A DNA stretch of 64,000 bases from Eonycteris spelaea (GCA_003508835.1 PUFA01000181.1:2170001-2234000); one strand, 5' to 3'; counted from the stretch's first letter, positions 39,561-53,019 are shown. Numbers and translations: made by a program. The notes: generated from the sequence alone by a model not told the origin.

Positions 39561-40814
39561 TGTCTTTCTTTTGTAGAGGCTAGAAGGGCGGATACCAAAG
39601 AGAGAAGGCTAGCTCTCTGATTACAGAGGGACTATTAGGTATTTTAAAAACACTTGTCCCTGTGTTTTCTGATTTGTCTGCAATAATACGCTTTTTCTAT
39701 ATGGTTTGAAAAGTTAAACCTGAGTGTAGAACTTTGTATTGCTTTCTGGTGGTTTAAGTGTAGAGAAATCAGAGAATTAAATGGTAGTCTGTCTGTCCTT
39801 TAGACCAGGGTGGAGAACTGTGAAGAGTCAGATTTTATGCTATTTGCAAACTAACAAGTTAGCCTGCCACATTTCCATGGATGTTGGCTAAAGACATTAG
39901 ACTCTGGAGTCAGACATGAAGGACAGTTTGTACAGCAGTGCCATGGCTAGAGCTCCGGCATTTGTGGGTTTCGAGCCTTCGTTCCCACAAAGTGATGTGA
40001 AGGGGACCAGGTGGCACCAGAAGATGAGTGGCTGTGTTACAGGAGAGGAACTCTGGGCTTAGGCACTAGAATCTTCTATAAGTAGTAAGCAAATCTGCCC
40101 CATGCTCTGGAAGAAGACACTCCTTATTTTCTAAGGATGTTTCCCACCGACATCCTTCAGAAGAGTCTGGAACATCGGCGACTCTCCTCACAAGATGTGC
40201 AGACGTATGAGAGACCTGGGGGAATCATGTTCCAACAACCAGCGCTTCTCAAATGTTAACGGGCACATGAGTCACCCCGGGGAATCTTGTTTGAGTACAA
40301 GATTTGATTCAGGAAGTCTGGGGTGGGGCCTGAGAGCCAGCTAACAAGAGAGTTTACAAGCTCCGGGCCATGTTGGTGCTGCTGGTTCAGGCTCACATTT
40401 TGAGCAGAGGCCTTAGGCACCCACTCAATGCCAAGGCATGCGCAGCAGTTGCAGGCCAGGGTGCTGGCCTGGGGGATTGTGGTTAAATGGGGATGGTTGG
40501 GTGAGATAGAGCCCTTCCTAAATCCTTCCCAGTGATGATCAGAGGGGGACATGTCAGTGGTTTCAAAAGCTGGATTTGACTGGAGCCTGGCTGGTAGAGG
40601 TTTCCACCTCCCCTGGCCCCTCTCCCCAGGAAGCTTCTCTGCCGGCCACGATTCCCAGGAATAACTCCTTCTTTCCAATTACGCTCCCGCCTTGCTTTAG
40701 CCACTGACGCAACTGACAAGCCCCCAACGCTGTCTTCATCTGGCTCTTTCCATTGTGGTTAAAATCCAGGAGTGTGTGCAGCCCAGTTTCCTCCTGCTTT
40801 GGGAGCCTGTCTGC

Positions 40815-41095
40815 AGCACCGCAGCACAGTAATTAAGAGCTGCATCTTTGGATCAGCCAGACTTGGGAATGACATTCCAGCTCCTTCCCTTAGCTCCTGT
40901 GTGACCCTGAGCAAGTCACTTTTGCAATCTGTGCCCGTTTCCTCATCTATGAATGGGATCATAACACCCTTGCACCTCAGAGATTGTTGTGGAGATGAAA
41001 TGAAATTGTGTATGTAAAATGCCTAATACCATGCCTGGACAGGGGAGGAGTTTGCTCAATGGAGACTATTATTATCAGTATTCTTGCAGCAATTA
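40815..41095 (+). repeat. MIR SINE (nearly full length)
   Basis: MIR from the tRNA-like part (CAGACTTGGGAATGACATT) through CTGTGTGACCCTGAGCAAG to TGCCTAATACCATGCCTGG. Confidence 0.8.
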
Positions 41096-41179
41096 GCAGA
41101 GAATTGCATACTTAGCAGTTACTTAATAAACATTTCCCGAAAAGACAATTGGAGACCTTAAAGTAAATCTCTTACAAGT

Positions 41180-41300
41180 TGTGAGACTCGAGCAAGTCAC
41201 CTCTTCTCTCTAAGCCGAAAGTGTAAAATGGAGATAATAATCCCCACTGCTCGGGGAACTTGACTAAGGAATAAATGATATAGAACTTATAAACTAAAAT
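41180..41300 (+). repeat. MIR fragment
   Basis: AGCAAGTCACCTCTTCTCTC and TAAAATGGAGATAATAATCC. Confidence 0.65.
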
Positions 41301-41634
41301 ATAATTACAAGGTGGTGGGGCAGGACACAAAACACATACCGCAAAAGTATAATATAAATAGCTGTAAACAGCTCCAGGTATAAAGCATCACAAGCAGAAA
41401 CCATGTAGTCTTGCCTAGCACTTAACTACCCCAGCAGCCCCCTTAACCCTGTAGGACACAGCACCATTTCCGGAAATAAATTTAAACCTCTTTAGAGCAC
41501 TGGCAATGGGTGTCTGAGGCGTCCAGATAACACACGGCTTCTTGTGAGAGGGTTGGGTTTTGCTTTTCCACTACTCAGATCAAGGGTGAGGCAGCTCTCT
41601 GAGAGGCACCACTGACGGTGAAGGAACAGGCCAA

Positions 41635-41985
41635 CGGTATGAGTAAGCTATTGCTGTGTAACGAAATCATGCCCAAATTCAGTGGCTTAAAACAACGTTA
41701 TTATCTCATGGTTTCTGTGGGTCAGGAATCCGGGGATAGGTATAGCTTAGCTAGACGCCTCTGGTTTAGGGTCTCTCACAGATTTTAATCAAGATGTCAC
41801 TCGGGGCTGTGGTCATCTCAAGGCTTGGCGGGTAGACCTGCTTTCAAGCTCACTCGTGTAGCCGTTGACAGGGGACATCAATTCTTTGCCGTGTGTGTCT
41901 TTCCTGAGGTGGCCCACAACATGGCGGCTGGCTTCGCCCAAGACAGGAGGGAGAGAAAGAGTGTGGGCCAGATGGAAGCCAAGGT
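41635..41985. mobile_element. MLT1-like MaLR LTR fragment (tentative)
   Basis: TTGCTGTGTAACGAAATCATG, GTGGCTTAAAACAACG and TCATGGTTTCTGTGGGTCAGG are phrases shared by many old MLT1-type LTRs. Diverged. Confidence 0.45.
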
Positions 41986-42013
41986 CTGTCTATCTGTCTG
42001 TCTGTCTGTCTCT
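41985..42013 (+). repeat. (TCTG)n simple repeat
   Basis: TCTG units with one TATC variant. Confidence 0.9.
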
Positions 42014-42014
42014 C

Positions 42015-42370
42015 TAATTAATAAACTTTATTTTGAAGGCAGTTTTGGGTTTAAAGAAAAATTGAGCAGAAAATAACAAGAGTTCCCATACACCTCTTTA
42101 ATACTTCCCCCACCAGTTTCCCCTATTATTGATGTTTTAAGTTAATATGATACATTCGTTATAGTTGATAAGCCAATATTGACACATTTTATTAACCTAA
42201 GTCCCTAGTTTAGGAGGCACTCTTAAGTATTGTACCTACTGTGGGTTTGGACAAATGTGTAATGGCACGTACACCATGAGAGCACCACACAGAATAGATT
42301 CATCCTTCCCTCCAGCTGTGTTCCCTCGATCATCTTTCCCTCCTTCCCCCAAACACAGTCTTTTCGTAAC
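42015..42370 (-). mobile_element. L1 3' end fragment (antisense)
   Basis: Same family text as at 6.4 kb: GAGCAGAAAATAACAAGAGTT and TTTGGACAAATGTGTAATGGC, then a 3' tail. Confidence 0.65.
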
Positions 42371-42480
42371 CTCATCTCAGAAGTGACATTCCATCACTTT
42401 TGCCATATTCTATTCATTAGAGTCAACAGGTTCAGCCAGTACTCAAAGGAAAGGCATGAATACCAGGAAGCCGAGATCAT

Positions 42481-42511
42481 GGGGAGGCGGGGGTGGAGGG
42501 TGGGGGTGGGG
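42481..42511 (+). other. Strong G-quadruplex motif
   Basis: Five G runs of 3-5 bases at 42,481-84, 89-93, 98-100, 102-106 and 108-111, with loops of 1-4 bases, in a 31-base span. Confidence 0.75.
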
Positions 42512-43949
42512 ACACATCTGCCACACCAACCCACACAGAAGTTGTTACATCCCTGGAAATGCTTCCTGCAGTGTCCACAGTGGTTACTCACGAGACTCAC
42601 ACAGGAGCATTCTGTTCCCAAGTCTCCAACCACTGCTGGTTGGAAGCCCAAAGTCTACTCATGGGGAGTATGTGATAGTGAGCTGATCGTGGAGGCACAT
42701 TCTTAAGGGTTGAAACCCATCCCTTAGACTCCACCAAAATCAGGTGCAAATCATAAACCCAATTATTAACAGTGTTCCCTCGCTGATTCTGTACCAAACC
42801 ACCCATGGATCCATGGTTACAGAACATTATTCATCATTAGTTAATAGATTCCATAGTGTTGGCCGAGGGTCTCCAGTAGTTCGGAGATAGGTGTGCAATC
42901 AGTCCACACCAGTTGAGATTAGCTCATGCTATGCGATTCACTCCCATGACACTTGATCAGGCTCTTCTAAAAACTAATCATCCTTCATCTGAAGGGGTAA
43001 TGGACAAGTCTCTGTCTACTTGACATCTCTTTAGGGAATCGCTCCGTGTTCTATGTAGGCTTCATATAGATGCTATGACAATCTGTTCAGTACCTGTGTC
43101 CAGTGGGGTCACCCACCATACCCTAGGTCTGTGCAGCAAATACTCCATTTCCTTGGCTGCTGTGACTAGTCCAGAGATGGGCATATGACCCATGCCAGGC
43201 TGGAGGCATTCTCTGGGATTGATGTGGGCACGAGACAGGCACACGGGAGTGACTCTCTTTTTTTTTTTTTTTGAAGAATGACAGGGATGTCAGTGGTCAT
43301 CTTTGCAACCTGTTACGAGAACCTGCCTGAATATAGAGCTAATACGGGGAGGTAGAGGCAAGATATTGAGAAAGAGACATTGCGATGACACAAGGTGACC
43401 TCTTGGATCCAGCCATGCCTGAAGCCACAGACAACCTGAACTGCTGACTTTATAAGTCAATTACTCCCTTTTGTCAGTAAGCCAGTTTCACCGGGTTTTC
43501 TATTCCTTGTCATTGGAAAGGTCCTCGCTGATAGAGCCTGGGTATGAGAAATAGACTTAAAACTTCTCACTCAGTGTGGTTTGAGTTGGAGCCATTTCTG
43601 TGCCTGCGGGAGCATTAACCCCCAACTGCTCCTCTATTTATATCTTAAGAGCAGCCTCCCATTTGGCTTCATGCTATAAGGAGGCACTTTCTTGTTTGGC
43701 CCAAAGCCCCCCTCGCCAGAACCCTGGACTCTGAGATTCTTACTTCATTCTCTCTTGCTCCAGACCCCTGTAATTTGTTTTGTGGTTTACTTGAATTATA
43801 TCCATTGGTCAGCCACTGAAGCTACATTTCTTTGGGAAGCTCATCCTTCAATGAGGTGAGCGCTACATCATTACCCAGGAGGGTCTCTCCAGTGGCTATG
43901 TAGCAACCCCAAACTAAAATAACATTGCTGAAAACTCTTACAATAGATT

Positions 43950-44175
43950 GAGTGCTTTCTGGGGGCCAAGTGATATACTAACTGTTTCATGTAATTACTA
44001 CATTTGATTCTCACAACACTGAGGTAGATATTTGCATCCCTGTTTCTAGATATGGTAACTAAGTCTCAGGGAAGTTAAGCAATTTGTCTGAGGTCACACA
44101 TCTAGCATGTGATGGGAAAGAGACAAAATCAGCTCTGGTGTCAAAGCTCATAAGTTTAACCACTATCCCAGAATA
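43950..44175 (-). repeat. MIR SINE (antisense)
   Basis: TTTCATGTAATTACTACATT, AGGTAGATATTTGCATCCCT and AAGCAATTTGTCTGAGGTC. Confidence 0.75.
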
Positions 44176-44849
44176 TCTCATGGCAGAAAGGTGACCACAA
44201 GCCACCCCCATCCCCACCCCATGGAAGACAATGCAAAGAAACCAAAGCATCCTGAGGCTGATGTGCCCTCAGACTCCTCCATGCACTGCACCCCCAGCCA
44301 CCTTTGTTGATCCAGAGCACATGAGATGCCAGCTCAGCTGCTCCACCCTCTGCTTCTTACCTTGAGCCCTGGGGCATTGGGCGAGGTCCTGTGGCACATT
44401 TCCCATCCCTTCCTCCCCATGGAGCCACACCAAAGCCCTGTTCCTCTTCACTTGATTTCATGGGTGCTCCTCAACCAGACAGCAGACGACAGGCCTTGGC
44501 ACGGGGAGGGCCATTCCTGTCTGCTTCAGGGACCCTGCCAGGAGCAGCTGCTAATCTTTCCGGGGGAGGACAGGGCTCTTTCAAAAGTCCCTTTGCTATG
44601 TCTTGGCAGGGTACAATGGCCAAAATGAACACTCTGTAACTTCTAAGGAAGGGTGAGGAGAGAGCTGCTCCGTCAGCTGGAGGCTAATGGGGACCCAGAT
44701 GACCACTTCGTTTAACTTTCAGATAAGCTTTCTATGATGTTTTATATTGACTTTCACCTTCTCCTGAGTTCACTGCATGTCTTTAACTCCTTGGAAGGCA
44801 GAGACCTCACCTTAAATCTCTACTCTGTCCCTCTCGGGCCCTGCACTGT

Positions 44850-45245
44850 GTTACACACAGGTGGCCATTGCAACCCCAGAGACCACACACCATCCCTTGG
44901 ACCTTAAGATCTGCATCTTTGTGCTTGAGGGTGATTTCTCCACAACTGAAGTAGGCCTCTAGGCCCACAGGTGTGGCAGGCAGGAATTGCCAGGACATTA
45001 TTAACCCCCCAGGCCCAGCCCAGGACATTACCATCCCCCCAGGCTCCTCAGCCACAGTAGGGCAGGCAGGATAATCCTTGTTGTCCAGTATAGAAGCTGG
45101 TTTAATAGTGTTCCTGGATTGGCTGTCTTCCCTTTCCTGGATCCTCTCTACTAGGATCGTTCCATCACCTCCCAAATAATCTACTTGCTTTTGAGTCCTT
45201 GTCCCAAGGTCTGCTTCTGGGAGAACGCAAACTAAGACAACACGT
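44850..45245 (+). mobile_element. LTR-like sequence (tentative), splitting an L2-like stretch
   Basis: Ends with TCTGCTTCTGGGAGAACGCA AACTAAGACAAC-type text seen at 3' ends of old LTRs. The flanks (CTTGGAAGGCAGAGACCTC on the left, CACTCAGTAAATACTTGTGG on the right) look like parts of one antisense L2. Class uncertain. Confidence 0.3.
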
Positions 45246-45834
45246 GGCCCTCACTCAGTAAATACTTGTGGAAGGAAGAATATTAATTTAGGACAACCAA
45301 TACAGTAGGGCTTTTTCAATACTTCAGAACTTTGCTTAAAAGGCCATCTTGGGGGTTTAGGGGAGGATCATATTTATAAGAGAAGCAATATTCTTTTTGT
45401 GACTTCTCATAACTTCCCAAGGGTAAAGTTCTGGAACTCAATTTATTTTGAAGACCACCTAAGGTCAGAGAGTATATTTAATTAAAACAAAAAAGGGTTC
45501 CAGGATATTTGGGGCATCTTCCTTGTGCCCACAGAAGCAGGCTATGTGTGGAGTTTTACCGGTGAAATTAGTTTAAGATCTACATTAATATAATCTATAT
45601 AATTCCTCTTTTTGGGGGGGGCAGATTATAGACATTTAACGGTGATGAGAAATAACAAAAAAATGCCAGCTTATTTGAGAAGAAAAGAAATTCTGAAAAA
45701 AACTTTGTTCATTAAATTGGTTATGTCAAGGAACTGTGGCTTTCCTGGGCAATTGAGGGCATCTTGGTAAAGGAGAGTTTGACCTCATCAACATACCAGA
45801 CATCTGCTTCCTTCAGATGTAGGTCTGATTTCCT

Positions 45835-45840
45835 TTTATT
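45835..45840 (-). terminator. LIAT1: Candidate LIAT1 polyadenylation signal
   Basis: TTTATT on the + strand reads AATAAA on the minus strand, 71 bases after the LIAT1 stop. This would give a very short 3' UTR. A second one at 45,447-45,442 (minus) is an equally plausible alternative. Confidence 0.35.
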
Positions 45841-45910
45841 TATCTTCTTTTTAATGCATAAACTTGAGGTAAGGATAAATTATAAGCTTGTCAATATCAT
45901 GGGTGGATTT

Positions 45911-46450
<540 letters not shown>

Positions 46451-46599
46451 TCATCCTGCTTGAGGATGATGCTGAAATCACCAAAGATGTAAGAGGGTAG
46501 AGGCCCTTCCTTCCCTAGGGTTCGAATGGCCAAGCCCATCAGCCTCATATACATCCACTGACTATGTTTCTGTTCAAGTCATTTTGGGGAAGGAGGAAC

Positions 46600-46790
46600 C
46601 ATTTATTGAGCACATACTATCAACCAGGTCCTCTGGATAAAGACTATCAGCCCTATTTTCCAGGTGAGGAAACTGAGACTCCACAAGTCTCAGTAATTTG
46701 CCAATGCCACAGAGCAGGTGGCGGGGCCAGAATGTGAATGCAGGTCTAGCTTCCAGGGCCTTGTTCTTTCCACCATGCCAGGCTACCCAC
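46600..46790 (-). repeat. MIR SINE (antisense) in the LIAT1 intron
   Basis: TTTATTGAGCACATACTATC, CCAGGTGAGGAAACTGAGAC and AATTTGCCAATGCCACAGAG. Confidence 0.75.
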
Positions 46791-47689
46791 CACTTCACCT
46801 TGTCACATGCTCACCGAAGTACTTTCCAGTTCTAGAAGCCTATGGCTCTACCTCTAGTCTAGACTTCTTTATGGTGGAAGAAATGGAGAACAACAAAAAA
46901 GCTTCCTACATTTGACTGCCGAAAGCAATATTATGCCAAGCCAGGAAATACTTCTGTTGCGTGGCTTGTACTGATTTTTTTTTTTACATTAATAGCATTC
47001 CTGAATTATATAACACACTTATAAAACACTATAAGTTGTGGTTTTTTTCATCAGCTTATCCTTCTATTTGGGGGGAGAGAGAAATCCCCCCCCCCAAAAA
47101 AAAGAAATAAAAAATTTAAAAATTTTTCTTTTGACAATTTTTATGGCTTCCTACTCCCCGAAAACGATTTGGTGTCCCCTGCTGACAGTATGAGGTAAAT
47201 GCCGCTGTAATTCCTAGAGTCAGAAGCTATGCCAAAAAAGACCAAAAAATTTCCTAATTTGGTTTTGCAGACACATATAGGGCTTTTTGACCTGTACTCC
47301 AGAATTGTTTTCTTGCCTTTTTATTATGATTCCACCTGAGAAATAATTATAAGCTTTTCATTGCTTCCTCCCCCAACTTTGGGGGAGGTTGCCACTCCTT
47401 CTGGCTCCAGTTTGCCTGGGGTATCAGCTCTGCACACAAAGGTCCAGCCAGGGCCCAGAACCTTGAACCCAGCACTAGCCACACTGGAGGTCAGGGCTGC
47501 TGTGCCAGAGTCAATGAGAACTACGTTCCTAATAGCCAACCCCTGGAGGGGGACCACACAGGTAACAGTGGAGGCTCAGCACTCACAGGCAGGTGCATAC
47601 TATGTCACTGTTACTCTCTCCATAAAGCGGGCGCTCAGCACCTCTGTTAAGAAATCAAGTTCTATGAGAGGAGTTCAGTGAGATGTAGG

Positions 47690-48570
47690 GACTCTGTGGC
47701 AGGGTTAGTGTATGTATGTGTGTGACATGTCCTCGAGAGAGACTGGAGTAAGAACCTGTGTGCGTATGGCCGTATGTGTACAGAAACTGTTTAGGAGGGG
47801 GCTATGCATTTGAAACAGAGTACCTACCTGTGTGAGTGTAGACTGTGACTATGTGTGCCTGATGAGGTGTCTGTGTTTAGTTTCATTTGGTGGTTATATT
47901 GACACATGGAGTGTTGTTGACGGTGTTTGGGATTATAAAAGCATGTAGTACTGACTGGTGTGATGGTGGGTGTGCAGTCAAAGGCTGACCTTGGCGGATG
48001 GGGTTGGGGGAGGACAGTTAGTGCAGGGAGCATACGACTTTATATACATTTACTGGTTGTCTATGAAACATCCAGAAGCCAGGTGAGCGTGCAATGAGGG
48101 ACTCTAGGCAGAAGGCAGGAGTCTGTGTTTCTGTGCATGAGGAGTGCCTGCCACTAGTGTATTAGTATCTTTGGTTTAGGGAAAGCCTGTGTGAAGATAA
48201 AGGGATTTCTGTAGGACGGCTTGAGATTTCTGTGGGGAAGTTATGGATATTTAAGGTTGCGAGTTTCTGCTGAGGGATTAGGAAGTTGAGAGGATGTCTA
48301 TGTAAAGCTGAGGTGCTGTGTGGGGCTGCGAGTCTCTGTAGGACTGATGCTGGGTATCTGGGGGTGGGGCATTTCTGTGCAGGGTAAAGGGTCTCATGGA
48401 TGCTGATAAGTCTCAGTGCAGGATCGAAGTCTCTCTGCTTTTGGGGGGAGCGTTTCTGCGGACATGTATGATCTTTATGAGCAGAGATGAGCATCACTGC
48501 ACAGCGATAAGTTGTATGTGTGAGAAGTGGAGATCTCTGTTTGGGATGGGCGAGTTTCTGTCGCGTTCTG
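47690..48570. repeat. Degenerate G/T-rich tandem-like repeat in the LIAT1 intron
   Basis: Motifs of the type GA(G/T)TTTCTGT(G/A)GG(A/G) recur, near 48,203, 48,224, 48,261, 48,330, 48,369, 48,407, 48,427, 48,450, 48,531 and 48,551, with spacing of roughly 20-80 bases. The left part is TGTGTATG-rich. It looks like an old minisatellite that has drifted; the period is not clean. Confidence 0.4.
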
Positions 48571-48664
48571 AACTAGTGCCCAGGCAGACGGGGCTCTCTG
48601 AGAGGGATGAGAGTGGATGACCTCGGAGAAGAATCTCAGTATGGGAGCTAAGGCTGCCGCGCTA

Positions 48665-49201
<537 letters not shown>

Positions 49202-49224
49202 CTATGGGAGGTGAACACAATGCA

Positions 49225-49305
49225 ATACGTGTGCGTATGTGTGTGTGTATATACATATGTATACATATATATACATGTATATATATATGTGTGTACACCT
49301 GAAAC
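49225..49305 (+). repeat. (TG)n/(TA)n compound microsatellite
   Basis: Alternating GTGTGTGTATATACATATGT-type units, about 80 bp. Confidence 0.9.
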
Positions 49306-50339
49306 TTACTGGATTTCCTTAACCAATGTCACCATAAAAAGAATAAAAAATAAAATAAAAATGTTATTTGTTCTAAATTTTTAACTCTTGAGTTCCAGTC
49401 TCGTACCCCTACCCTGGCCTTTCAAGCCCAATATGTCTCAAAAAACAAATTTACTTCTCAATCGTTCTCTATTTCAGTGAACAAAAAAGCTGGACAGGCC
49501 AGAAACCTGACAGCCTTCTTGCCTCCCCTCTCTCCCTGTGCCCTCTCCTAGGCTAGGACTGACCACCATGTGTGATACTTGAGCGTCTGGACCCCCCTCC
49601 TAAATGGTCTCTGCTTCCAAACCCTCCCCACAAATTCTCTATCCACACAGCTGCTAGAATAAACTTTTTAAGACAATAATTTCACTGTCTCGCTTAAAAT
49701 CCTCCAGTGGGTACCTATCAGAATTCACATCACGGTTGAACTTTAATGTGGCTTAGAAAACCTGGTATGATCTGTCACCTGCTTTTCTTTCCAGGTTTAT
49801 CCATCACGGATTGTGTTTTCCAAAAATGGCTGTAACAGCCTTATCCAACATGACTTTCTAGAATCCTGCCACTCCCACATCAAGAAACACAGTTTAATTC
49901 CACTGCTCTTCAAACTAGGTGGGTTGGTTGACTCATTTGTAACCAATATATGTAGTGAAAGTGACACTGTAACTTCTTAGGCTAGGTCATAAAAGGTAAT
50001 ACAGCATCTGCCTTCTTAGCGGAAGACTTGCTCCTGGAGACCTGAGCCTCCTGGTAAGAAGTCTAAGTACCCTGCTGTAAGAAATCCCAAACTAGACCAC
50101 GTGGAGAAACCCTAACGCTGTGTGAAAGAAGAGAAAGAGAGATGCCCCACCTGCTCCAGCCCCACTTTTCCACATCCAGCTGAGGACGGATTGCAATAGC
50201 AGAAGAGACCCGCCCCAGGCCAGCCCCAACCAAGCCCTTCCTGAATTCCTGACTCAAAGAAATTGTGAGAGGTAATAACATGGTTGTAATTCTTTAAGTT
50301 ATAAGTTTTGGGGGATGATAAGTTATGCAACAGTATATA

Positions 50340-50660
50340 ACCAGAACATTAGTCTTTGATTTTCAGCATTCTAGTATGTGTGCTGTATTTCCTATGGTTT
50401 TAAGTACCATTTCCCTGATGACTAATGATGTTGAGCCCTTAATGATGTTGTGCAACCATTGCCACCATCCATCTCCAGAATTCTTTTCATCTTCCAAAAC
50501 AGAAACTCTATATTTATTAAACAATACCTCCCCATTCTTCCCCTCCCCTCCCCTCCCCTCCTGGCAACCTCCATTCTACTTTCTGTCTTCTGTGGCTTTG
50601 ACTATTTGGCTTATTTCCCTGAGCATAACATCCTCGAGGTTGTAGCATGGGTCAGAATTC
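50340..50660 (-). mobile_element. L1M-type antisense fragment
   Basis: Contains ATTTCCCTGATGACTAATGATG, CAACCATTGCCACCATCC and TATTTGGCTTATTTCCCTGAG. Includes a CCCCT tandem run at 50,539-50,562. Confidence 0.65.
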
Positions 50661-50935
50661 CCTTCCTTTTAAAATTTATTTTTCAATTATAGTTGACATA
50701 CAATGTTGTATTAGTTTCAGGTGTACAGCAAAATGATCAGACATTTATATAGCTCATGAAGTGTTTACTCCAATAAGTCTGGTACCTATGCGATACTATA
50801 CATAGTTACTATAATATTATCAATTATATTCCCTATGCTGTACTTTACATCCCTGTGACAATTTTTTTCAACATAAGTATTAACTTTTATTTATTTCACT
50901 TTATTTTTTATAATTAAAATTTTTTCATGCATATA
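50660..50935 (-). mobile_element. Younger L1 3' end (Laurasiatherian type, antisense)
   Basis: AATTATAGTTGACATACAATG and TAGTTTCAGGTGTACAGC, continuing AAATGATCAGACATTTATA, is the widely spread Laurasiatherian L1 3' end. Confidence 0.75.
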
Positions 50936-51620
50936 ATACTGATTTAAAAATCCTTTTAAAAAAATTTTATCAATCATCAACAGGAGAAAGAATGAAAACT
51001 TGTGATTGAGTCTCATGATGGAATATTATATGAGAATTAAAAAAGAAAAAACTATGGTCAAATGCGACCTCTGGGATGAATCTCTCAAAGTCTGAGCAAA
51101 AAGTTACAGAATAATACAAATAAGCAAATTCATAGACAGAAAGCTGTGGCTTTCTGGTAGCCAGGTAGAGAGAGGATAGGGGAATGGAGAGGAATTACTT
51201 AATGGATATGGGGTTTTCTTATGGGATGATGAAAACAATTGAAACTAAAAAGATGTGGCTGTGCAATATTGTGAATGCAACAAATGCCACTGAATTGTAC
51301 ACTTTAAAACGGTCCATTGTATGTTATGTGAATTTCGCTTCAATTTTAAAAAGCATAGAGAATGTTTCCATTTACATAAAGTTTAAAACACACACACGGG
51401 AACAGAATTATGTATCATTTGAGGATGCAAGGCATGTAGTAAAAGTATAAAGGAATGTAGGGAACCGAGGAGTGCTAAATTCTAGATAAAGTACCTCTGG
51501 AGGCTGGGAAGGTTATACTGGGGGCGTCCACTGTATTGAAAATGTTTCATTTCTTAAGCTGAGCAGTTGGGCAGTGAGTACATTGTATGTTTTTTTTTTA
51601 TTATTATTCTTTATACCTTC
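50935..51620 (+). mobile_element. L1MC-like 3' end (sense)
   Basis: GAATTGTACACTTTAAAACG and TATGTGAATTTCGCTTCAAT are the standard L1M 3' tail text. It is one of several L1 parts in the cluster. Confidence 0.7.
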
Positions 51621-51705
51621 TGGTATGTATAAAATATTTTCTCCTAACAATTTGAAACCTCACATAACTCCAGCCTGTACATTTCCTTAGGATCCTGTTA
51701 TGGGA

Positions 51706-52075
51706 TGAATTGTGCTCCCCTCAAATTCATGTTGGAGTTATAACCCGCAGTATGTTTATTATGACTGTATTTAGAGATAGAATCTGTAATGAGGTAATAA
51801 GTTAAAATGAGAATATTAGTGTAGGCTCTAATCCAATGTGACTGGTGTCTTTATAGGAAGAGATTAGTCCAGAGACACACACAGAGGGACAACCATATGA
51901 AGACATAGCAAGAATAGAGGCTGTCTAAAGGCAAGCAAATAAGCCTCAAAAGAAACTAACCTTGCCAGCACCTTGATCTCAGACTTCTGTTCTCCAGAAC
52001 TCTGAGAAATAAATTTCTGTTGTTTAAGCCACCAGTCTGTGGTACTTTGTTGTGGCAGCCTGAGCAAACTCTCAT
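51706..52075 (+). mobile_element. MaLR-type LTR (ERVL-MaLR)
   Basis: Begins GTTATGGGATGAATTGTGC and ends with AAATAAATTTCTGTTGTTTA, then GCCACCAGTCTGTGGTACT, which is the LTR polyadenylation region. Solo LTR; no internal retroviral genes seen. Confidence 0.7.
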
Positions 52076-52499
52076 GGATCCTTTATCTTCATGGTCCTTT
52101 ATCTTCTCTCTTCCCCTCGAGGTCCCTGCAGGCTACAGCTTTACTTCAATGCTTCCTATTCTCCACCTTATAGTGGACTCACTACGTGACTTTCTAGTGT
52201 GTTTAGCCACCAGAGCAGATGGATACAGCACAGAAAAGGGCAGGAGGGCCCGGAGATCTGCCATTGGCTGAAAGACTCATTGTCTCATCTCCCGTTTTCA
52301 GCATTTTTAAAAAGTTCATCTTTTGGACCTGGGCCATCTTTCAGACCATGCAGGAGCAGCGTTCCAGAGGGAGAACTTAACAGTGAAGGAGCTTGGATAA
52401 CTCCTTCAGCTGACCAAAGGCCTGGAGGAGAGGAAGCCCAGCAGGACTCAGGTGGGAAGCCACCCAGATGCCTACCCTGCCCACTCCAGCAGGCTGTGT

Positions 52500-53000
52500 C
52501 GTGTCCTAGTTATTTTTGTGGGGGTTCAGAATGAGTCATCCCAAGGTGTACCTCTGTGGTATGCAGATTGTTTAAGCTAAAGATAACTTTAGGCATGGGC
52601 TCAAGAGGAACTTCTGCCCCTCCCTTAACTACCTAAAAGAATTTGAATTAGGGACCTTGCCCATAAGAAGAGATCATCAGAGATAACCTCTTTTGACCTA
52701 CCTACAGGGCAGGGCAAACTTCTATTTACTAAAACATCTGCTCTTCTTATCATCCTTTGAAGTCCCCCAAGACACTTTACCTCATCCCTAGCTCAGAATG
52801 TCTTATATACATACCCATGTTCCCTTTCTATCTCTGCACCTCTCCTGTGTGGGTTCTGTGACTCTCTCATATATGTGGGGTTCCCCTGCATATGTATTAA
52901 ATATGATTATTCTTTCCTTGTTAATCTGTCTCATGTCTTTTTGATTATTAAGATAGCCAACAGAACCTTGAGGGTAGAGGAAAGTTTCTTCCTCCCTGAC
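52500..53000 (+). mobile_element. ERV1-like solo LTR (tentative)
   Basis: Contains ATTAAATATGATTATTCT (poly(A) region), TTAATCTGTCTCATGTC and the U5-like end AACCTTGAGGGTAGAGG, with AAAGTTTCTTCCTCCCTGAC. No gag, pol or env remnants seen. Confidence 0.5.
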
Positions 53001-53019
53001 ACTTGCCAGGGATGGGCAA

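Larger units (their letters stand above)
37450..45800. other. Intergenic region between RFLNB and LIAT1 (convergent 3' ends)
   Basis: RFLNB (+) and LIAT1 (-) converge on this stretch. No exon is supported. It contains several MIR copies, an antisense L1 3' end, LTR-like pieces, simple repeats and a strong G-rich run at 42,481-42,511. The rest is old, unassigned sequence. Confidence 0.6.
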
